A stretch of 64,000 bases of DNA from JALOLV01 sp046295175 (GTDB lineage Bacteria > Bacteroidota > Bacteroidia > Cytophagales > Spirosomataceae). Shown here piece by piece: positions 43,376 to 51,797 of this stretch (position 1 is its first letter; each line of letters starts with the position of its first letter). Where the stretch lies: positions 62,001 through 126,000 of the forward strand of contig JBKBNY010000008.1 of assembly GCA_046295175.1 (NCBI GenBank), given 5' to 3'. The notes below the pieces were generated by a model, which made no database searches, was not told the origin of the DNA, and saw nothing but the letters and a program-made list of their open reading frames with translations. A program made the position numbers and the translations under genes.

Positions 43376-46006
43376 TTAATTTGTGCAGCCCTGAATGTAA
43401 GCATGAAAGACCGTTCCGCTGGCTGCTTCAAAGGTGTTGCCGCCACCACTCGTACTTGGTTTTAATTCGATTGCCTTCCCTGCTTTCATTATTACATTGG
43501 CATTACCTGTAACTTTATTACTCGCTGTTATGGTCTCAGAAGCCTGTAAATTTGTCGTACCAGTTGCTTTATCGTCGGTTGGACTAATCAATACCAAAGT
43601 CGTTGGACAAGGCGTTGAATTTTGGTTGATTTTTGTGGTAAAAAAACCACGTCCATGCGTTGCCACAGCCACCGTGTGGTCGGATGCACGATAACGCAAC
43701 ATATCGCATCGGACATTCGCCAAACTCGCATTTGTAGGTGCCCATTGAGGATTCGCCGCAGTAATATTGCTCGTTGACCACACACCTAATTCGGTTGCCA
43801 AAAGCACCTGTTTGGCATCTTGTGGATTCACCAAAACGTAGCGAATCGGTACATTTGGTAAACCATGCGTCGATTCGTCTTTGGATGTCCAGTTTGTGCC
43901 ACCATCGCTCGTGTAAAAAACCGACTTAATGTTATAATTTGATTTAGCCACAACAATGGTGTTCTCATTTGCCCCAAAATCTATTGACGATACATAGCCA
44001 GTCGAAGTGTTAGCATTATCCATCACTTGCGTAATCGTAACGTTTTGGTCGCCCGATGCCGGAACTCCCGTTGCTTTAAAAACTTTTCCGTCATTTGTAC
44101 CGAAGAATATCGTTCCAGGCGTTTTACCGAGTTTAATAACCGAGATTTTGATGAGCGTATTGAGTGTCAAAACCGAACTAACCGATGTGTAATTGGGGGC
44201 CGTTCCACTAATTGTATATCTAATCACCTTCGCCTCCGAGATATTATCATTGCCATCTTTTAGGCTGTAGTTTACATAAAGCGTATTATTTGGCGAATCA
44301 TAATCTGATTGATTGATAAATTCACCTCGGCTTCTGTCGGTTGGGGTCAAATCAATCGGACCAGAACTACTCGCTGGGCCATTTGGATGAATCTGATAAG
44401 TAACATTGGTATAAGACGAAATCAATAGGTTTTGGTCTTCTTGGTCGATGTAGTTCAAGCCACCATCGCCGCCTCTAATCTCAAACCCAGCCCCTTGTGT
44501 TCCGTAAGTTGAGTTCACTACTTGTGTGCCGTTATCTTGAGCTCCTCCCATTATCAATCCACTATTATTGCCCGAAGCAATCGCTACCGAGTAAAACTGC
44601 GTAACGTTGTAACCTTTGGTGCGGCGTTGAAAGTTCGGCTGAACCACGTTGGCATCACTCCAATCTGTCGAGTAGAAAACCCCTCCGTCGTTGCCGAAGA
44701 TAGCTTCATTCGGGAAACCCGGTCTTGCCGCAAAAGCATGATTATCAACAAAAAATTTATTGCTTGGAGCATAAAAGAAATTTGAGCCTAATTCGTGTTT
44801 CCACGCAGGGTTAGAACTCACCGAAACCCCACCCGTATAAGAAATCCCGATGGTGGTACCACCCGCATAAATTACATTGGCATCGTTGGGTTTGAGGCCC
44901 AAAATAAGGTTATAGTCGCCTTGTTGAGCCGTAAAAGCTGGTTTTGGATTACTCGAACCATCAACATCGGTCGGAACCACAACATCGGTCCAGTTGGCAC
45001 CCGCATCAACGCTTTTCTTGAAGAATCGAACCCCCGTTGCATCGCTCGATGCCGCCACCGCGTAGAGTGTCTGCGAAGCCCCGCTGGTATTCGGAGCTAA
45101 GACAATATCAACTCGTCCTTTATCGAAAGTACCCGTTGGCGTAATCACCGTAAAGGCCGAAACCGTATTGTCAGTCGATTTATAAATCTTTGGCGTAAAT
45201 GAGCCGCCTTCTGCAATGTAAAGAATACCGTCGGTTCCGAGTTCGATGTCGGTAATTCGTCGGGCTTGGTCAGACGGCGGAGCGTTTGTACCACTTAAAG
45301 CCGCCCATGTAGTTCCGCCATCAGTCGAGCGAAAAACTCCCCAATAATTCACCACAAAAACATGTCCCTGGGCATTCACTAATATTCTGACAGCCTCTCT
45401 CCAACCAGCGGCATCGCTGCTACTTACGTAATCAGGAATCGTCGAGGCCAAACGACTCCACGACGTACCGCCATTGGTACTTTTCCAGATACCACCCCCA
45501 CCAGTTCCGCTACCTCCACTATTATCTACTCTTCCAGAAGCACTGCGTTCGCCAGTACTTACATACATAATTTGAGTATTACTGGGGTCATAGGCAATGT
45601 CTGCGATGGCTATATTATCCCAAAAATCATCTACTTTTACCCACGTGCTGTTTACATCTGTAATATCATTGTTGTACCAGAGTCCGCCAGATACTCCCCC
45701 AGCCCAAACCTTCTTTTTGGTGTTATCGTTGGGGTCCCACATCAAAGCACGGGTACGGCCACCTACGGTATTAGGCCCTCTTTCGGCCCAAGTTACGTTC
45801 GATATGGCTCCCATCAATTTTATCATTTTCGACATGATATTCCTCGATTTTTCGAGTTCATCACGTGGCATCAATCCTGTTTTGGGGTCTTTGGTCATTT
45901 CATACTCAAATCTGGCTCTTGCCATCGGATTTTCCTTTTCTTCTTGGGCATCAACACTCAGATTCAAAAATATGATTGGTAATAAGTAGAGATAGATTTT
46001 TTTCAT
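43376..46006 (-). CDS. Secreted BNR/sortilin-like beta-propeller protein with C-terminal 3-coathanger-like domain
   Basis: 876 residues. Signal peptide (residues 1-20, ending SVDA). Many Asp-box-like repeats follow (GIWKSTNGGTSWSRL, VFRSTDGGTTWAAL, FFKKSVDAGANWTDV, FYTSDGGTNWTSKD), as in VPS10/sortilin and sialidase-type propellers. The C-terminal ~70 residues (NLQASETITASNKVTGNANV, then FEAASGTVFHAYIQGC) match the 3-coathanger stack domain of Bacteroidota secreted proteins. Likely cell surface or secreted; binding or hydrolase function is not determined, and no catalytic residues are evident. Transcribed alone, from a putative promoter at 46167-46174. Confidence 0.85.
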   Translation of the reverse strand: MKKIYLYLLPIIFLNLSVDAQEEKENPMARARFEYEMTKDPKTGLMPRDELEKSRNIMSKMIKLMGAISNVTWAERGPNTVGGRTRALMWDPNDNTKKKVWAGGVSGGLWYNNDITDVNSTWVKVDDFWDNIAIADIAYDPSNTQIMYVSTGERSASGRVDNSGGSGTGGGGIWKSTNGGTSWSRLASTIPDYVSSSDAAGWREAVRILVNAQGHVFVVNYWGVFRSTDGGTTWAALSGTNAPPSDQARRITDIELGTDGILYIAEGGSFTPKIYKSTDNTVSAFTVITPTGTFDKGRVDIVLAPNTSGASQTLYAVAASSDATGVRFFKKSVDAGANWTDVVVPTDVDGSSNPKPAFTAQQGDYNLILGLKPNDANVIYAGGTTIGISYTGGVSVSSNPAWKHELGSNFFYAPSNKFFVDNHAFAARPGFPNEAIFGNDGGVFYSTDWSDANVVQPNFQRRTKGYNVTQFYSVAIASGNNSGLIMGGAQDNGTQVVNSTYGTQGAGFEIRGGDGGLNYIDQEDQNLLISSYTNVTYQIHPNGPASSSGPIDLTPTDRSRGEFINQSDYDSPNNTLYVNYSLKDGNDNISEAKVIRYTISGTAPNYTSVSSVLTLNTLIKISVIKLGKTPGTIFFGTNDGKVFKATGVPASGDQNVTITQVMDNANTSTGYVSSIDFGANENTIVVAKSNYNIKSVFYTSDGGTNWTSKDESTHGLPNVPIRYVLVNPQDAKQVLLATELGVWSTSNITAANPQWAPTNASLANVRCDMLRYRASDHTVAVATHGRGFFTTKINQNSTPCPTTLVLISPTDDKATGTTNLQASETITASNKVTGNANVIMKAGKAIELKPSTSGGGNTFEAASGTVFHAYIQGCTN

Positions 46007-46166
46007 TTAAATTATGATATTTATGGCGTATTTGGGTTACTAAATTTGAGTTTATAAAAATACGTCATTTGCAGATAAATTGTAAACTTTACGAATAATT
46101 TGTTGGGATATTACGTAAACTGTCGTTTTTATACCGTGAATTGTTAATTTCTCTAATTCTGAACAT

Positions 46167-46174
46167 CAAAGCTA
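46167..46174 (-). promoter_or_regulatory. Putative -7 promoter box for the BNR protein gene
   Basis: Minus-strand TAGCTTTG, an exact TAnnTTTG match, about 160 bp upstream of the start codon at 46006; this would leave a leader of about 155 nt. Confidence 0.35.
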
Positions 46175-46288
46175 ATAATACCAAACCCTCTGAAGCAATA
46201 AGGATAAACCCTCGTTTTCAGATTATTACGGTAATGCCTATTCTAAAAATCAATTCAGAATCATATTCAGAGAATCCTGCAAAAGACC

Positions 46289-46296
46289 TATATTTG
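46289..46296 (+). promoter_or_regulatory. Putative -7 promoter box for gpmI
   Basis: TATATTTG, an exact TAnnTTTG match, 41 bp upstream of the TTG start codon of gpmI. Confidence 0.45.
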
Positions 46297-46337
46297 TATC
46301 GAAAAATCTCCAATTCATAACCAAAACACTTAGACCA

Positions 46338-47873
46338 TTGGAAAAAAAAGTAATTCTTATCATATTAGACGGATGGGGAATCCCAAAAAAAGGCGAAGAA
46401 TGGCGTTCGGCAATTGATAAAGCAAATGTGCCTTATTACCGTGAATTGTTGGCAAAATATCCGCACGGAAAACTCGAAGCCTGCGGTTTGGCGGTTGGTT
46501 TGCCAGACGGACAAATGGGTAATTCGGAAGTAGGACATACAAACCTCGGTGCTGGCCGAATCGTTTATCAGGATTTAGTAAAAATCAATTTGGCGGTTGA
46601 AGAAGGCACATTGGCTAACGAACCCGTTTTGACCGATGCCCTCGAATACGCCAAAACCAATAATAAAAAGGTTCATTTTATTGGATTAGTTTCGGATGGT
46701 GGCGTGCATTCACACATCGACCATTTGAAGGGGCTTTGTAGCATTGCCAACGATAAAGGTTTATCGAATGTATTTATTCATGCATTTATGGATGGTCGCG
46801 ATACCGACCCTAAAAGTGGTGTAGGCTACATGCAAGACTTACAAAGCCATTTAGATAAAACTACTGGTAAAGTGGCATCGGTTATCGGACGTTTTTATGC
46901 GATGGATAGAGATAAACGTTGGGAACGCGTGGCCGAGGCTTATAATTTATTGGTCAAAGGTGTTGGCGAAAAAGTATCGAGCGAGGGTATCATCTCGGCA
47001 ATCGAAAGTAGCTATGCAGCTGGCGAAACCGACGAATTTATTAAGCCAATCGTGGTAGTTGATGGTAATGAATCGCCAATCGGACTTATCGAAGCTGGTG
47101 ATGTAGTGCTTTGCTACAACTACCGCACCGATAGAGGCCGTGAGATTACGATGGCTCTTACGCAGCAGGATTTTCCGGAGCAAGGCACGCAAAAACTCGA
47201 TTTGTACTATGTTACGATGACCAACTACGACGAGTCGTTTAGTGGAGTAAAAGTCATTTATGATAAAGATAATCTCAATAATACGCTTGGTGAAGTAGTG
47301 GCTCGTGCAGGCAAAAACCAGATTCGTATTGCCGAAACCGAGAAATATCCGCACGTTACGTTCTTCTTTTCGGGTGGACGTGAGGAACCTTTTGCTGGCG
47401 AGAGTCGAATCCTTTGTCCGTCGCCAAAGGACGTAAAAACGTATGACCTCAAGCCACAAATGGCAAGTCGTGAAATCGGGGATTCTATCGTACCCGAATT
47501 ACAAAAAGGCGATGTGGACTTTGTTTGCTTAAACTTTGCAGCACCAGATATGGTTGGGCATACTGGCGTAATGGAAGCCGTAATAACCGCCGTAGAAACG
47601 GTAGATGAAGCACTGGCAAAAGTGGTAGAAACTGGCTTGGCAAATGGCTACACGAGCATAGTGATTGCCGACCACGGAAACGCCGATTACATGCTCAATG
47701 ACGACAACACACCAAACACGGCTCACTCACTAAACTTGGTTCCGTGTATTGTAGTAGATAAAGAATGGCGAGGCGAAGTAAAAGATGGTAAATTGGCCGA
47801 TGTCGCCCCAACAATCTTGAAGCTGATGGGAATCCAAAAACCAGCCGAAATGACTGGTAATGAGTTGATTTAA
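46338..47873 (+). CDS. gpmI: 2,3-bisphosphoglycerate-independent phosphoglycerate mutase
   Basis: 511 residues, TTG start (the motif LIILDGWG near the N-terminus leaves no room for a later start). Interconverts 3- and 2-phosphoglycerate in glycolysis, using two metal ions (Mn) and a phosphoserine. Asp11 in DGWG and catalytic Ser63 in QMGNSEVGHTNLGAGR are present, as are the later metal motifs DGRD and APDMVGHTG / IADHGNADYM. Length is normal. Converges with dnaG across a bidirectional terminator. Confidence 0.97.
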   Translation: MEKKVILIILDGWGIPKKGEEWRSAIDKANVPYYRELLAKYPHGKLEACGLAVGLPDGQMGNSEVGHTNLGAGRIVYQDLVKINLAVEEGTLANEPVLTDALEYAKTNNKKVHFIGLVSDGGVHSHIDHLKGLCSIANDKGLSNVFIHAFMDGRDTDPKSGVGYMQDLQSHLDKTTGKVASVIGRFYAMDRDKRWERVAEAYNLLVKGVGEKVSSEGIISAIESSYAAGETDEFIKPIVVVDGNESPIGLIEAGDVVLCYNYRTDRGREITMALTQQDFPEQGTQKLDLYYVTMTNYDESFSGVKVIYDKDNLNNTLGEVVARAGKNQIRIAETEKYPHVTFFFSGGREEPFAGESRILCPSPKDVKTYDLKPQMASREIGDSIVPELQKGDVDFVCLNFAAPDMVGHTGVMEAVITAVETVDEALAKVVETGLANGYTSIVIADHGNADYMLNDDNTPNTAHSLNLVPCIVVDKEWRGEVKDGKLADVAPTILKLMGIQKPAEMTGNELI

Positions 47874-47880
47874 TGATTAA

Positions 47881-47915
47881 AAAATATAGGTGGTGAGATA
47901 CACCGCCTATATTTT
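47881..47915. terminator. Bidirectional terminator between gpmI and dnaG
   Basis: Stem AAAATATAGGTGGTG / CACCGCCTATATTTT with a 5-nt loop and one G-T pair. A-rich on the left and T-rich on the right, so it can work in both directions. Its right edge overlaps the dnaG stop codon. Confidence 0.8.
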
Positions 47916-49875
47916 ACCCCTGCACTACCGTCCCGAGTTCTTGGGCAATTCGTTTGATAACGTTCTTACGTTGCATGATATTTATCAATAATTCTTCTTG
48001 CAAATCAGCGTTTGAAGTTTCGCCTAATTGATGCATCATTTGCTCGATTTCGGCCTCAAAACGTGTCTTTTTCAATCGAAGAATATTTGTAAATGCCATT
48101 TCGTGAAGTTTTTCAGATTCTTCAGGAATATAAATCTCATATCTTGCCCAACTTTCGCTTAACTGATGCCTTGTCGAGAGCCAATTTATCGTTTGCGTTT
48201 GAATCTCTTGGTCTTGATGGCTCGTAAAATGTAAAGTATCCAAGACCTCTCCACGATGATAATATTCACGATAAACCGTCAAAAATTTATTATAAAGTGG
48301 CGTATAGAAATTCATGTCCTTGATTTCATCAAAAATATAATCAGCCAGTCTAATTTCGTGTCCTTCGGCAGTTTTTTCGATGATATGATTGCCATAACTC
48401 ACCAAAAGCCTGATACATTCTTCTTCGTGATACGAAACCAACGGACGTTGAACCTGCTCAATCTCTTGTCTCTGAGGCGGAATCTCCTGCTGAACAGGTA
48501 TCTCAACCTCTCCTACTTTAGCCGTTCTATTTTGCTGACGTTGACGGTCTTTTTCGGCATCTTGTACTTGTTTTAGCTGGATTTTCGTGCCTTCAGTAAC
48601 CAAAATATGCTCATCAATCCCCAGCAAGTTGGCAACTTCTTTATAAAAAACCGCACGCTTGATGCTATCTGGTACTTTTGAAATAGTATTTACCAAATCA
48701 GAAATCACCTCTGCCCTACGGATTGGTTCATCACCCACATCTTTGAGCATTACTTCGGTCTTGAATCGAATGAAATCCTTTGCCGTGCGTTTGATATAAT
48801 CATTAAATGACTGACTACCAACCTTCTGCACAAAGCTATCGGGGTCGTCTCCGTCAGGAAAAACCACCGATTTAACATTCAATCCTTCTTCTAAGATTAT
48901 ATCAATTCCCCTCAACGAAGCCTTGATACCAGCCGCATCGCCGTCATAAAGTACGGTTATGTTATTGGTAAATCGTCGAATCAGCTGTATTTGTTCTTTG
49001 GTCAATGACGTACCCGACGAAGCCACCACGTTCTGAATCCCTGCCTGATGCAGCGAAACCACATCTGTATAACCCTCTACCAAAAAGCAATTATCCTCTT
49101 GGCGAATAGCATTTTTGGCGTGATAAATACCATAAACGATATTACTTTTGTGATAAACTGCCGTTTCGGGCGAATTAAGATACTTGGGTGCGTTGGGGTC
49201 TTTTTTCAGGATTCTGGCTCCAAAAGCAATCGGTTTGCCCGCTACATTATGAATCGGAAAAATCACCCGCCCTCTAAAACGGTCAATGGGGTCTTTGCTT
49301 TCTTTGATGATACTCAAACCCGCTTTTTCGAGAATATCAATCGAGAAGCCGTTTCGGATAGCCTCCTTCGTAAAAACATCCCATCCATCGGGGCTATATC
49401 CCAAGTCAAAAGTCTTGATTGTGAGGTCATTAAAACCCCTCTCTTTGAAATATTCCCAACCGATTGCCTTGCCCATTTCGTTCTCCCAAAGGTATTTTTG
49501 GTAAAATTTTTGGGCAAATTCAAGCACGATAAATAAACTTTCTCGCTCGTTTTGGGCTTGGATTTCTTCGTTCGAATATTCTTTTTCTTCTACTTCGATA
49601 CCGTATTTTTTGGCAAGATACTTCAATGCCTCAGGATAACCGAGACCTTCAATATCCATCACAAAACGCACCGAATCGCCCGATTTGCCGCAACCAAAGC
49701 ATTTATAAATACCTTTGGCTGGCGAAACATAAAACGAAGGCGTTTTTTCGTTGTGAAACGGACAGCACGCTATCATATTTGCCCCTCTCTTTTTGAGCGA
49801 GACAAAATCTCCGACCACCTCCGTCACATCAGCCGCTTGGATGATTCGCTGTACTGTTTCTTGTGCTATACGCAT
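47914..49875 (-). CDS. dnaG: DNA primase
   Basis: 653 residues; makes RNA primers for replication. The N-terminal CHC2 zinc-binding domain has CPFHNEKTPSF and YKCFGCGKSGD (Cys38, His41, Cys59, Cys62). A TOPRIM core follows, with FLVEGYTDVVSLHQAG and LYDGDAAGIKAS; the C-terminal helical part should contact the DnaB helicase. It starts only 3 bp after the methyltransferase stop, so it appears to be cotranscribed with the restriction-modification genes, an unusual arrangement for an essential gene. Usually dnaG lies near rpoD or alone. Confidence 0.97.
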   Translation of the reverse strand: MRIAQETVQRIIQAADVTEVVGDFVSLKKRGANMIACCPFHNEKTPSFYVSPAKGIYKCFGCGKSGDSVRFVMDIEGLGYPEALKYLAKKYGIEVEEKEYSNEEIQAQNERESLFIVLEFAQKFYQKYLWENEMGKAIGWEYFKERGFNDLTIKTFDLGYSPDGWDVFTKEAIRNGFSIDILEKAGLSIIKESKDPIDRFRGRVIFPIHNVAGKPIAFGARILKKDPNAPKYLNSPETAVYHKSNIVYGIYHAKNAIRQEDNCFLVEGYTDVVSLHQAGIQNVVASSGTSLTKEQIQLIRRFTNNITVLYDGDAAGIKASLRGIDIILEEGLNVKSVVFPDGDDPDSFVQKVGSQSFNDYIKRTAKDFIRFKTEVMLKDVGDEPIRRAEVISDLVNTISKVPDSIKRAVFYKEVANLLGIDEHILVTEGTKIQLKQVQDAEKDRQRQQNRTAKVGEVEIPVQQEIPPQRQEIEQVQRPLVSYHEEECIRLLVSYGNHIIEKTAEGHEIRLADYIFDEIKDMNFYTPLYNKFLTVYREYYHRGEVLDTLHFTSHQDQEIQTQTINWLSTRHQLSESWARYEIYIPEESEKLHEMAFTNILRLKKTRFEAEIEQMMHQLGETSNADLQEELLINIMQRKNVIKRIAQELGTVVQG

Positions 49876-49878
49876 GGG

Positions 49879-50796
49879 TTATGCAAACTGTAATGCTAAT
49901 TGTTGAACTTTACTTTTAACTTTTATACCGTGGTTGTGTTTTTTTACTTCACCTAACTCAAAATTACAAACCAATGCCTCTACTACCGACCTACGGTTTT
50001 CGATACTTCCGCCATTATGATAAAAATGGTCTTGTGTAATCACATTAAATTTACTCCAAAACTTACTCATCATCTCATTCTCTCTCCAGTCATTATGGTG
50101 CCAAGTAGAAAGAACAAATTTAGCTTTTGTACTACTCAGCAAGTTAAATAACATTTCTTCGTCTTTTTCAGTCCATCCATTATAGTAATCTACATATCTG
50201 CCATAATAAGGAGGGTCGCAGTAAATCAAATCATTCTCAGTAGCCAAACTGATTATCTCCTCAAAAGATTTATTGTAGAATACCCAATTAGGTTCTGGCT
50301 GAATTATATGTGAAACATTGGATACTTGATTTACAATTTTTGTAATATATGCTTGAGCGAATCGGTCTGGTTTTTTACAAAATGGGATATTCCAATCACC
50401 TTTTTTATTGAAACGCATCATACCGTTAAACCCCGCACGCGATAAAAATATAAAATCGTAAGGCGAATTTTCTCGATTGAATCTCTCTCGTACTTTGAGA
50501 TAATGTGCATACCCCTCTTTATCGGCTTTACTTAATAACTCTCCTTCGATTTCAAGGTAATTCCGCATGAGTGCTGGTGTAATTTCTTTACTTTGAATCG
50601 CTTTGTAAAAGTTTATAATGTGCGGATTTGTATCATTTAAAATAGCCTTTTTGAACCCTGAATTGAACGCAACCACACCTGTTCCGAGGAAGGGTTCAAT
50701 CCATCTGCCAGGTGTTTTCGGAACAACATCCATTATCCAAGGTACTAATTTTGTTTTTATTCCTTGGCTTTTGATTGGTGGTACAAATATTTTCAT
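49879..50796 (-). CDS. DNA adenine-N6 methyltransferase (Dam/M.EcoRV-like, D12 class)
   Basis: 305 residues. SAM-binding EPFLGTGVVAFNSG (residues 34-47) precedes the catalytic DPPY (Asp194-Tyr197, in DLIYCDPPYYGRY), the order of D12-class (alpha) adenine methylases such as Dam and M.EcoRV. The first residues (VPPIKSQGIKTKLVPWI) also fit. With the EcoRV-like nuclease directly upstream it should protect the same site, predicted GATATC. Its ATG overlaps the nuclease stop by 4 bp (ATGA), so translation is coupled. Confidence 0.92.
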   Translation of the reverse strand: MKIFVPPIKSQGIKTKLVPWIMDVVPKTPGRWIEPFLGTGVVAFNSGFKKAILNDTNPHIINFYKAIQSKEITPALMRNYLEIEGELLSKADKEGYAHYLKVRERFNRENSPYDFIFLSRAGFNGMMRFNKKGDWNIPFCKKPDRFAQAYITKIVNQVSNVSHIIQPEPNWVFYNKSFEEIISLATENDLIYCDPPYYGRYVDYYNGWTEKDEEMLFNLLSSTKAKFVLSTWHHNDWRENEMMSKFWSKFNVITQDHFYHNGGSIENRRSVVEALVCNFELGEVKKHNHGIKVKSKVQQLALQFA

Positions 50797-51701
50797 TCTA
50801 CATTTCCTTTAACTATATTCCACAACTCTGGCTTTCCTTTAAACTCCAAAAAGTCTTTTAAGTTGGTTATTTTCAAAGTTTTTCCATCTTTTACCATCGT
50901 AACAAGTCCAAAATTCATCCAATATTCATCAAACCAGTCCTCTCCGAGCTTACTAAATATTCCATTTTCATTTTTTAAATCTTCAATATTCACAACAGAA
51001 CCGATATTTGCAGTATTGCCCGAACCTTGTTTATCGCTTGCGATTTTCCATTTTTCGGCAACAAAAAAATCAAAATCTCTTATTACCGAAGTAATTGACT
51101 TTAGGTTTTCAACCCTTGTCACTATCCTGTCTCCTACTTTACTTGTTTGATTCTCTGTATGTTCTTCCAATTCCTCTACCCGGTATATCTCAGTTTCGCC
51201 ACTAATAATATCGTTTGCGGTATCTGTTCTTGTATAAATCACACCTAAGCAATAGTGTCCTAAATACTCTGAATACGGAAATTGAATATTTTTATCTTTA
51301 TTTCTTTCTTTAAAATAGCCTCCATGACTTCCGAGCGTAAATCCAGCCGTTTTATTGTTTCTTCTAAAAGTAGTTTTTATATCAACTGCAAATTTAATAG
51401 CATCGTTCTTTTTGTGAATAAATGTTATATCTGGATACCAGTTCTGCTTTTCGGCAAGGATAATTTTATAGCCAGCCTCTTCGGCAAATTGTAGAATTTG
51501 AGGAAAAATATGAATTTCGAGAATTTTAGAAACAATCTTTGTATCAGCCGATATGGTATAAATATTTTTGTAAACGTCTATAAATCCCTTAATAGACCAG
51601 TCTCCATTGTCGGTAGATACATACTGTTCCAGTTTATCTGCGAATCTATCTAATTCACTTTTGAAGTCCGCTTTATACTTATTTTTTTCTTCTAAAGTCA
51701 T
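50793..51701 (-). CDS. EcoRV-like type II restriction endonuclease
   Basis: 302 residues, against 245 in EcoRV; extra residues are at the N-terminus and in the C-terminal half. The catalytic set of EcoRV (Glu45, Asp74, Asp90, Lys92) is matched by Glu62 (KILEIHI), Asp91 (YPDIT), Asp107 and Lys109 (AVDIKTT), each shifted by exactly 17, so this core aligns without gaps. The DNA-recognition R-loop is also kept (GSGNTAN versus GSGNTTN), as are FTLG, YPFxxY and VYTR segments. Predicted to cut GATATC in duplex DNA. It precedes its methyltransferase in one operon, with no controller gene, unlike the divergent EcoRV locus. Confidence 0.93.
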   Translation of the reverse strand: MTLEEKNKYKADFKSELDRFADKLEQYVSTDNGDWSIKGFIDVYKNIYTISADTKIVSKILEIHIFPQILQFAEEAGYKIILAEKQNWYPDITFIHKKNDAIKFAVDIKTTFRRNNKTAGFTLGSHGGYFKERNKDKNIQFPYSEYLGHYCLGVIYTRTDTANDIISGETEIYRVEELEEHTENQTSKVGDRIVTRVENLKSITSVIRDFDFFVAEKWKIASDKQGSGNTANIGSVVNIEDLKNENGIFSKLGEDWFDEYWMNFGLVTMVKDGKTLKITNLKDFLEFKGKPELWNIVKGNVE

Positions 51702-51705
51702 ATTT

Positions 51706-51739
51706 CAAAGATAGATATTATTTTGGAAATTTTCCCAAA
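51706..51739 (-). promoter_or_regulatory. Promoter of the restriction-modification/dnaG unit
   Basis: On the minus strand, TTTG (51739-51736) and TATCTTTG (51713-51706) are 22 bp apart, matching the Bacteroidota -33/-7 pair. The -7 box ends 4 bp before the ATG of the nuclease, so the transcript would begin at or next to the start codon (leaderless or nearly so). Confidence 0.6.
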
Positions 51740-51742
51740 AAC

Positions 51743-51771
51743 AAGACCACCCTATTTCTAAGGTGGTCTTT
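51743..51771 (-). terminator. Intrinsic terminator after nrdA
   Basis: Minus-strand hairpin with stem AAGACCACC / GGTGGTCTT and a 10-nt loop, followed by GTTTTTG. It lies 27 bp after the nrdA stop and just upstream of the restriction-modification promoter, separating the two units. Confidence 0.75.
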
Positions 51772-51797
51772 GGTATAAATCATTGATTTTGAATCAA

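Larger units (their letters stand above)
46007..46337. other. Divergent intergenic region with two putative promoters
   Basis: 331 bp, AT-rich. It holds one exact -7 box on each strand (46167-46174 minus, 46289-46296 plus) and two copies of a GTAAAC-containing word (near 46081 and 46116). No ORF and no strong hairpin seen. Confidence 0.55.

Noticed and set aside
47914..51701. Larger defence island around the EcoRV-like pair
   Set aside because: Neighbours are dnaG, gpmI and nrdA, all housekeeping; no other defence gene is seen within several kb.
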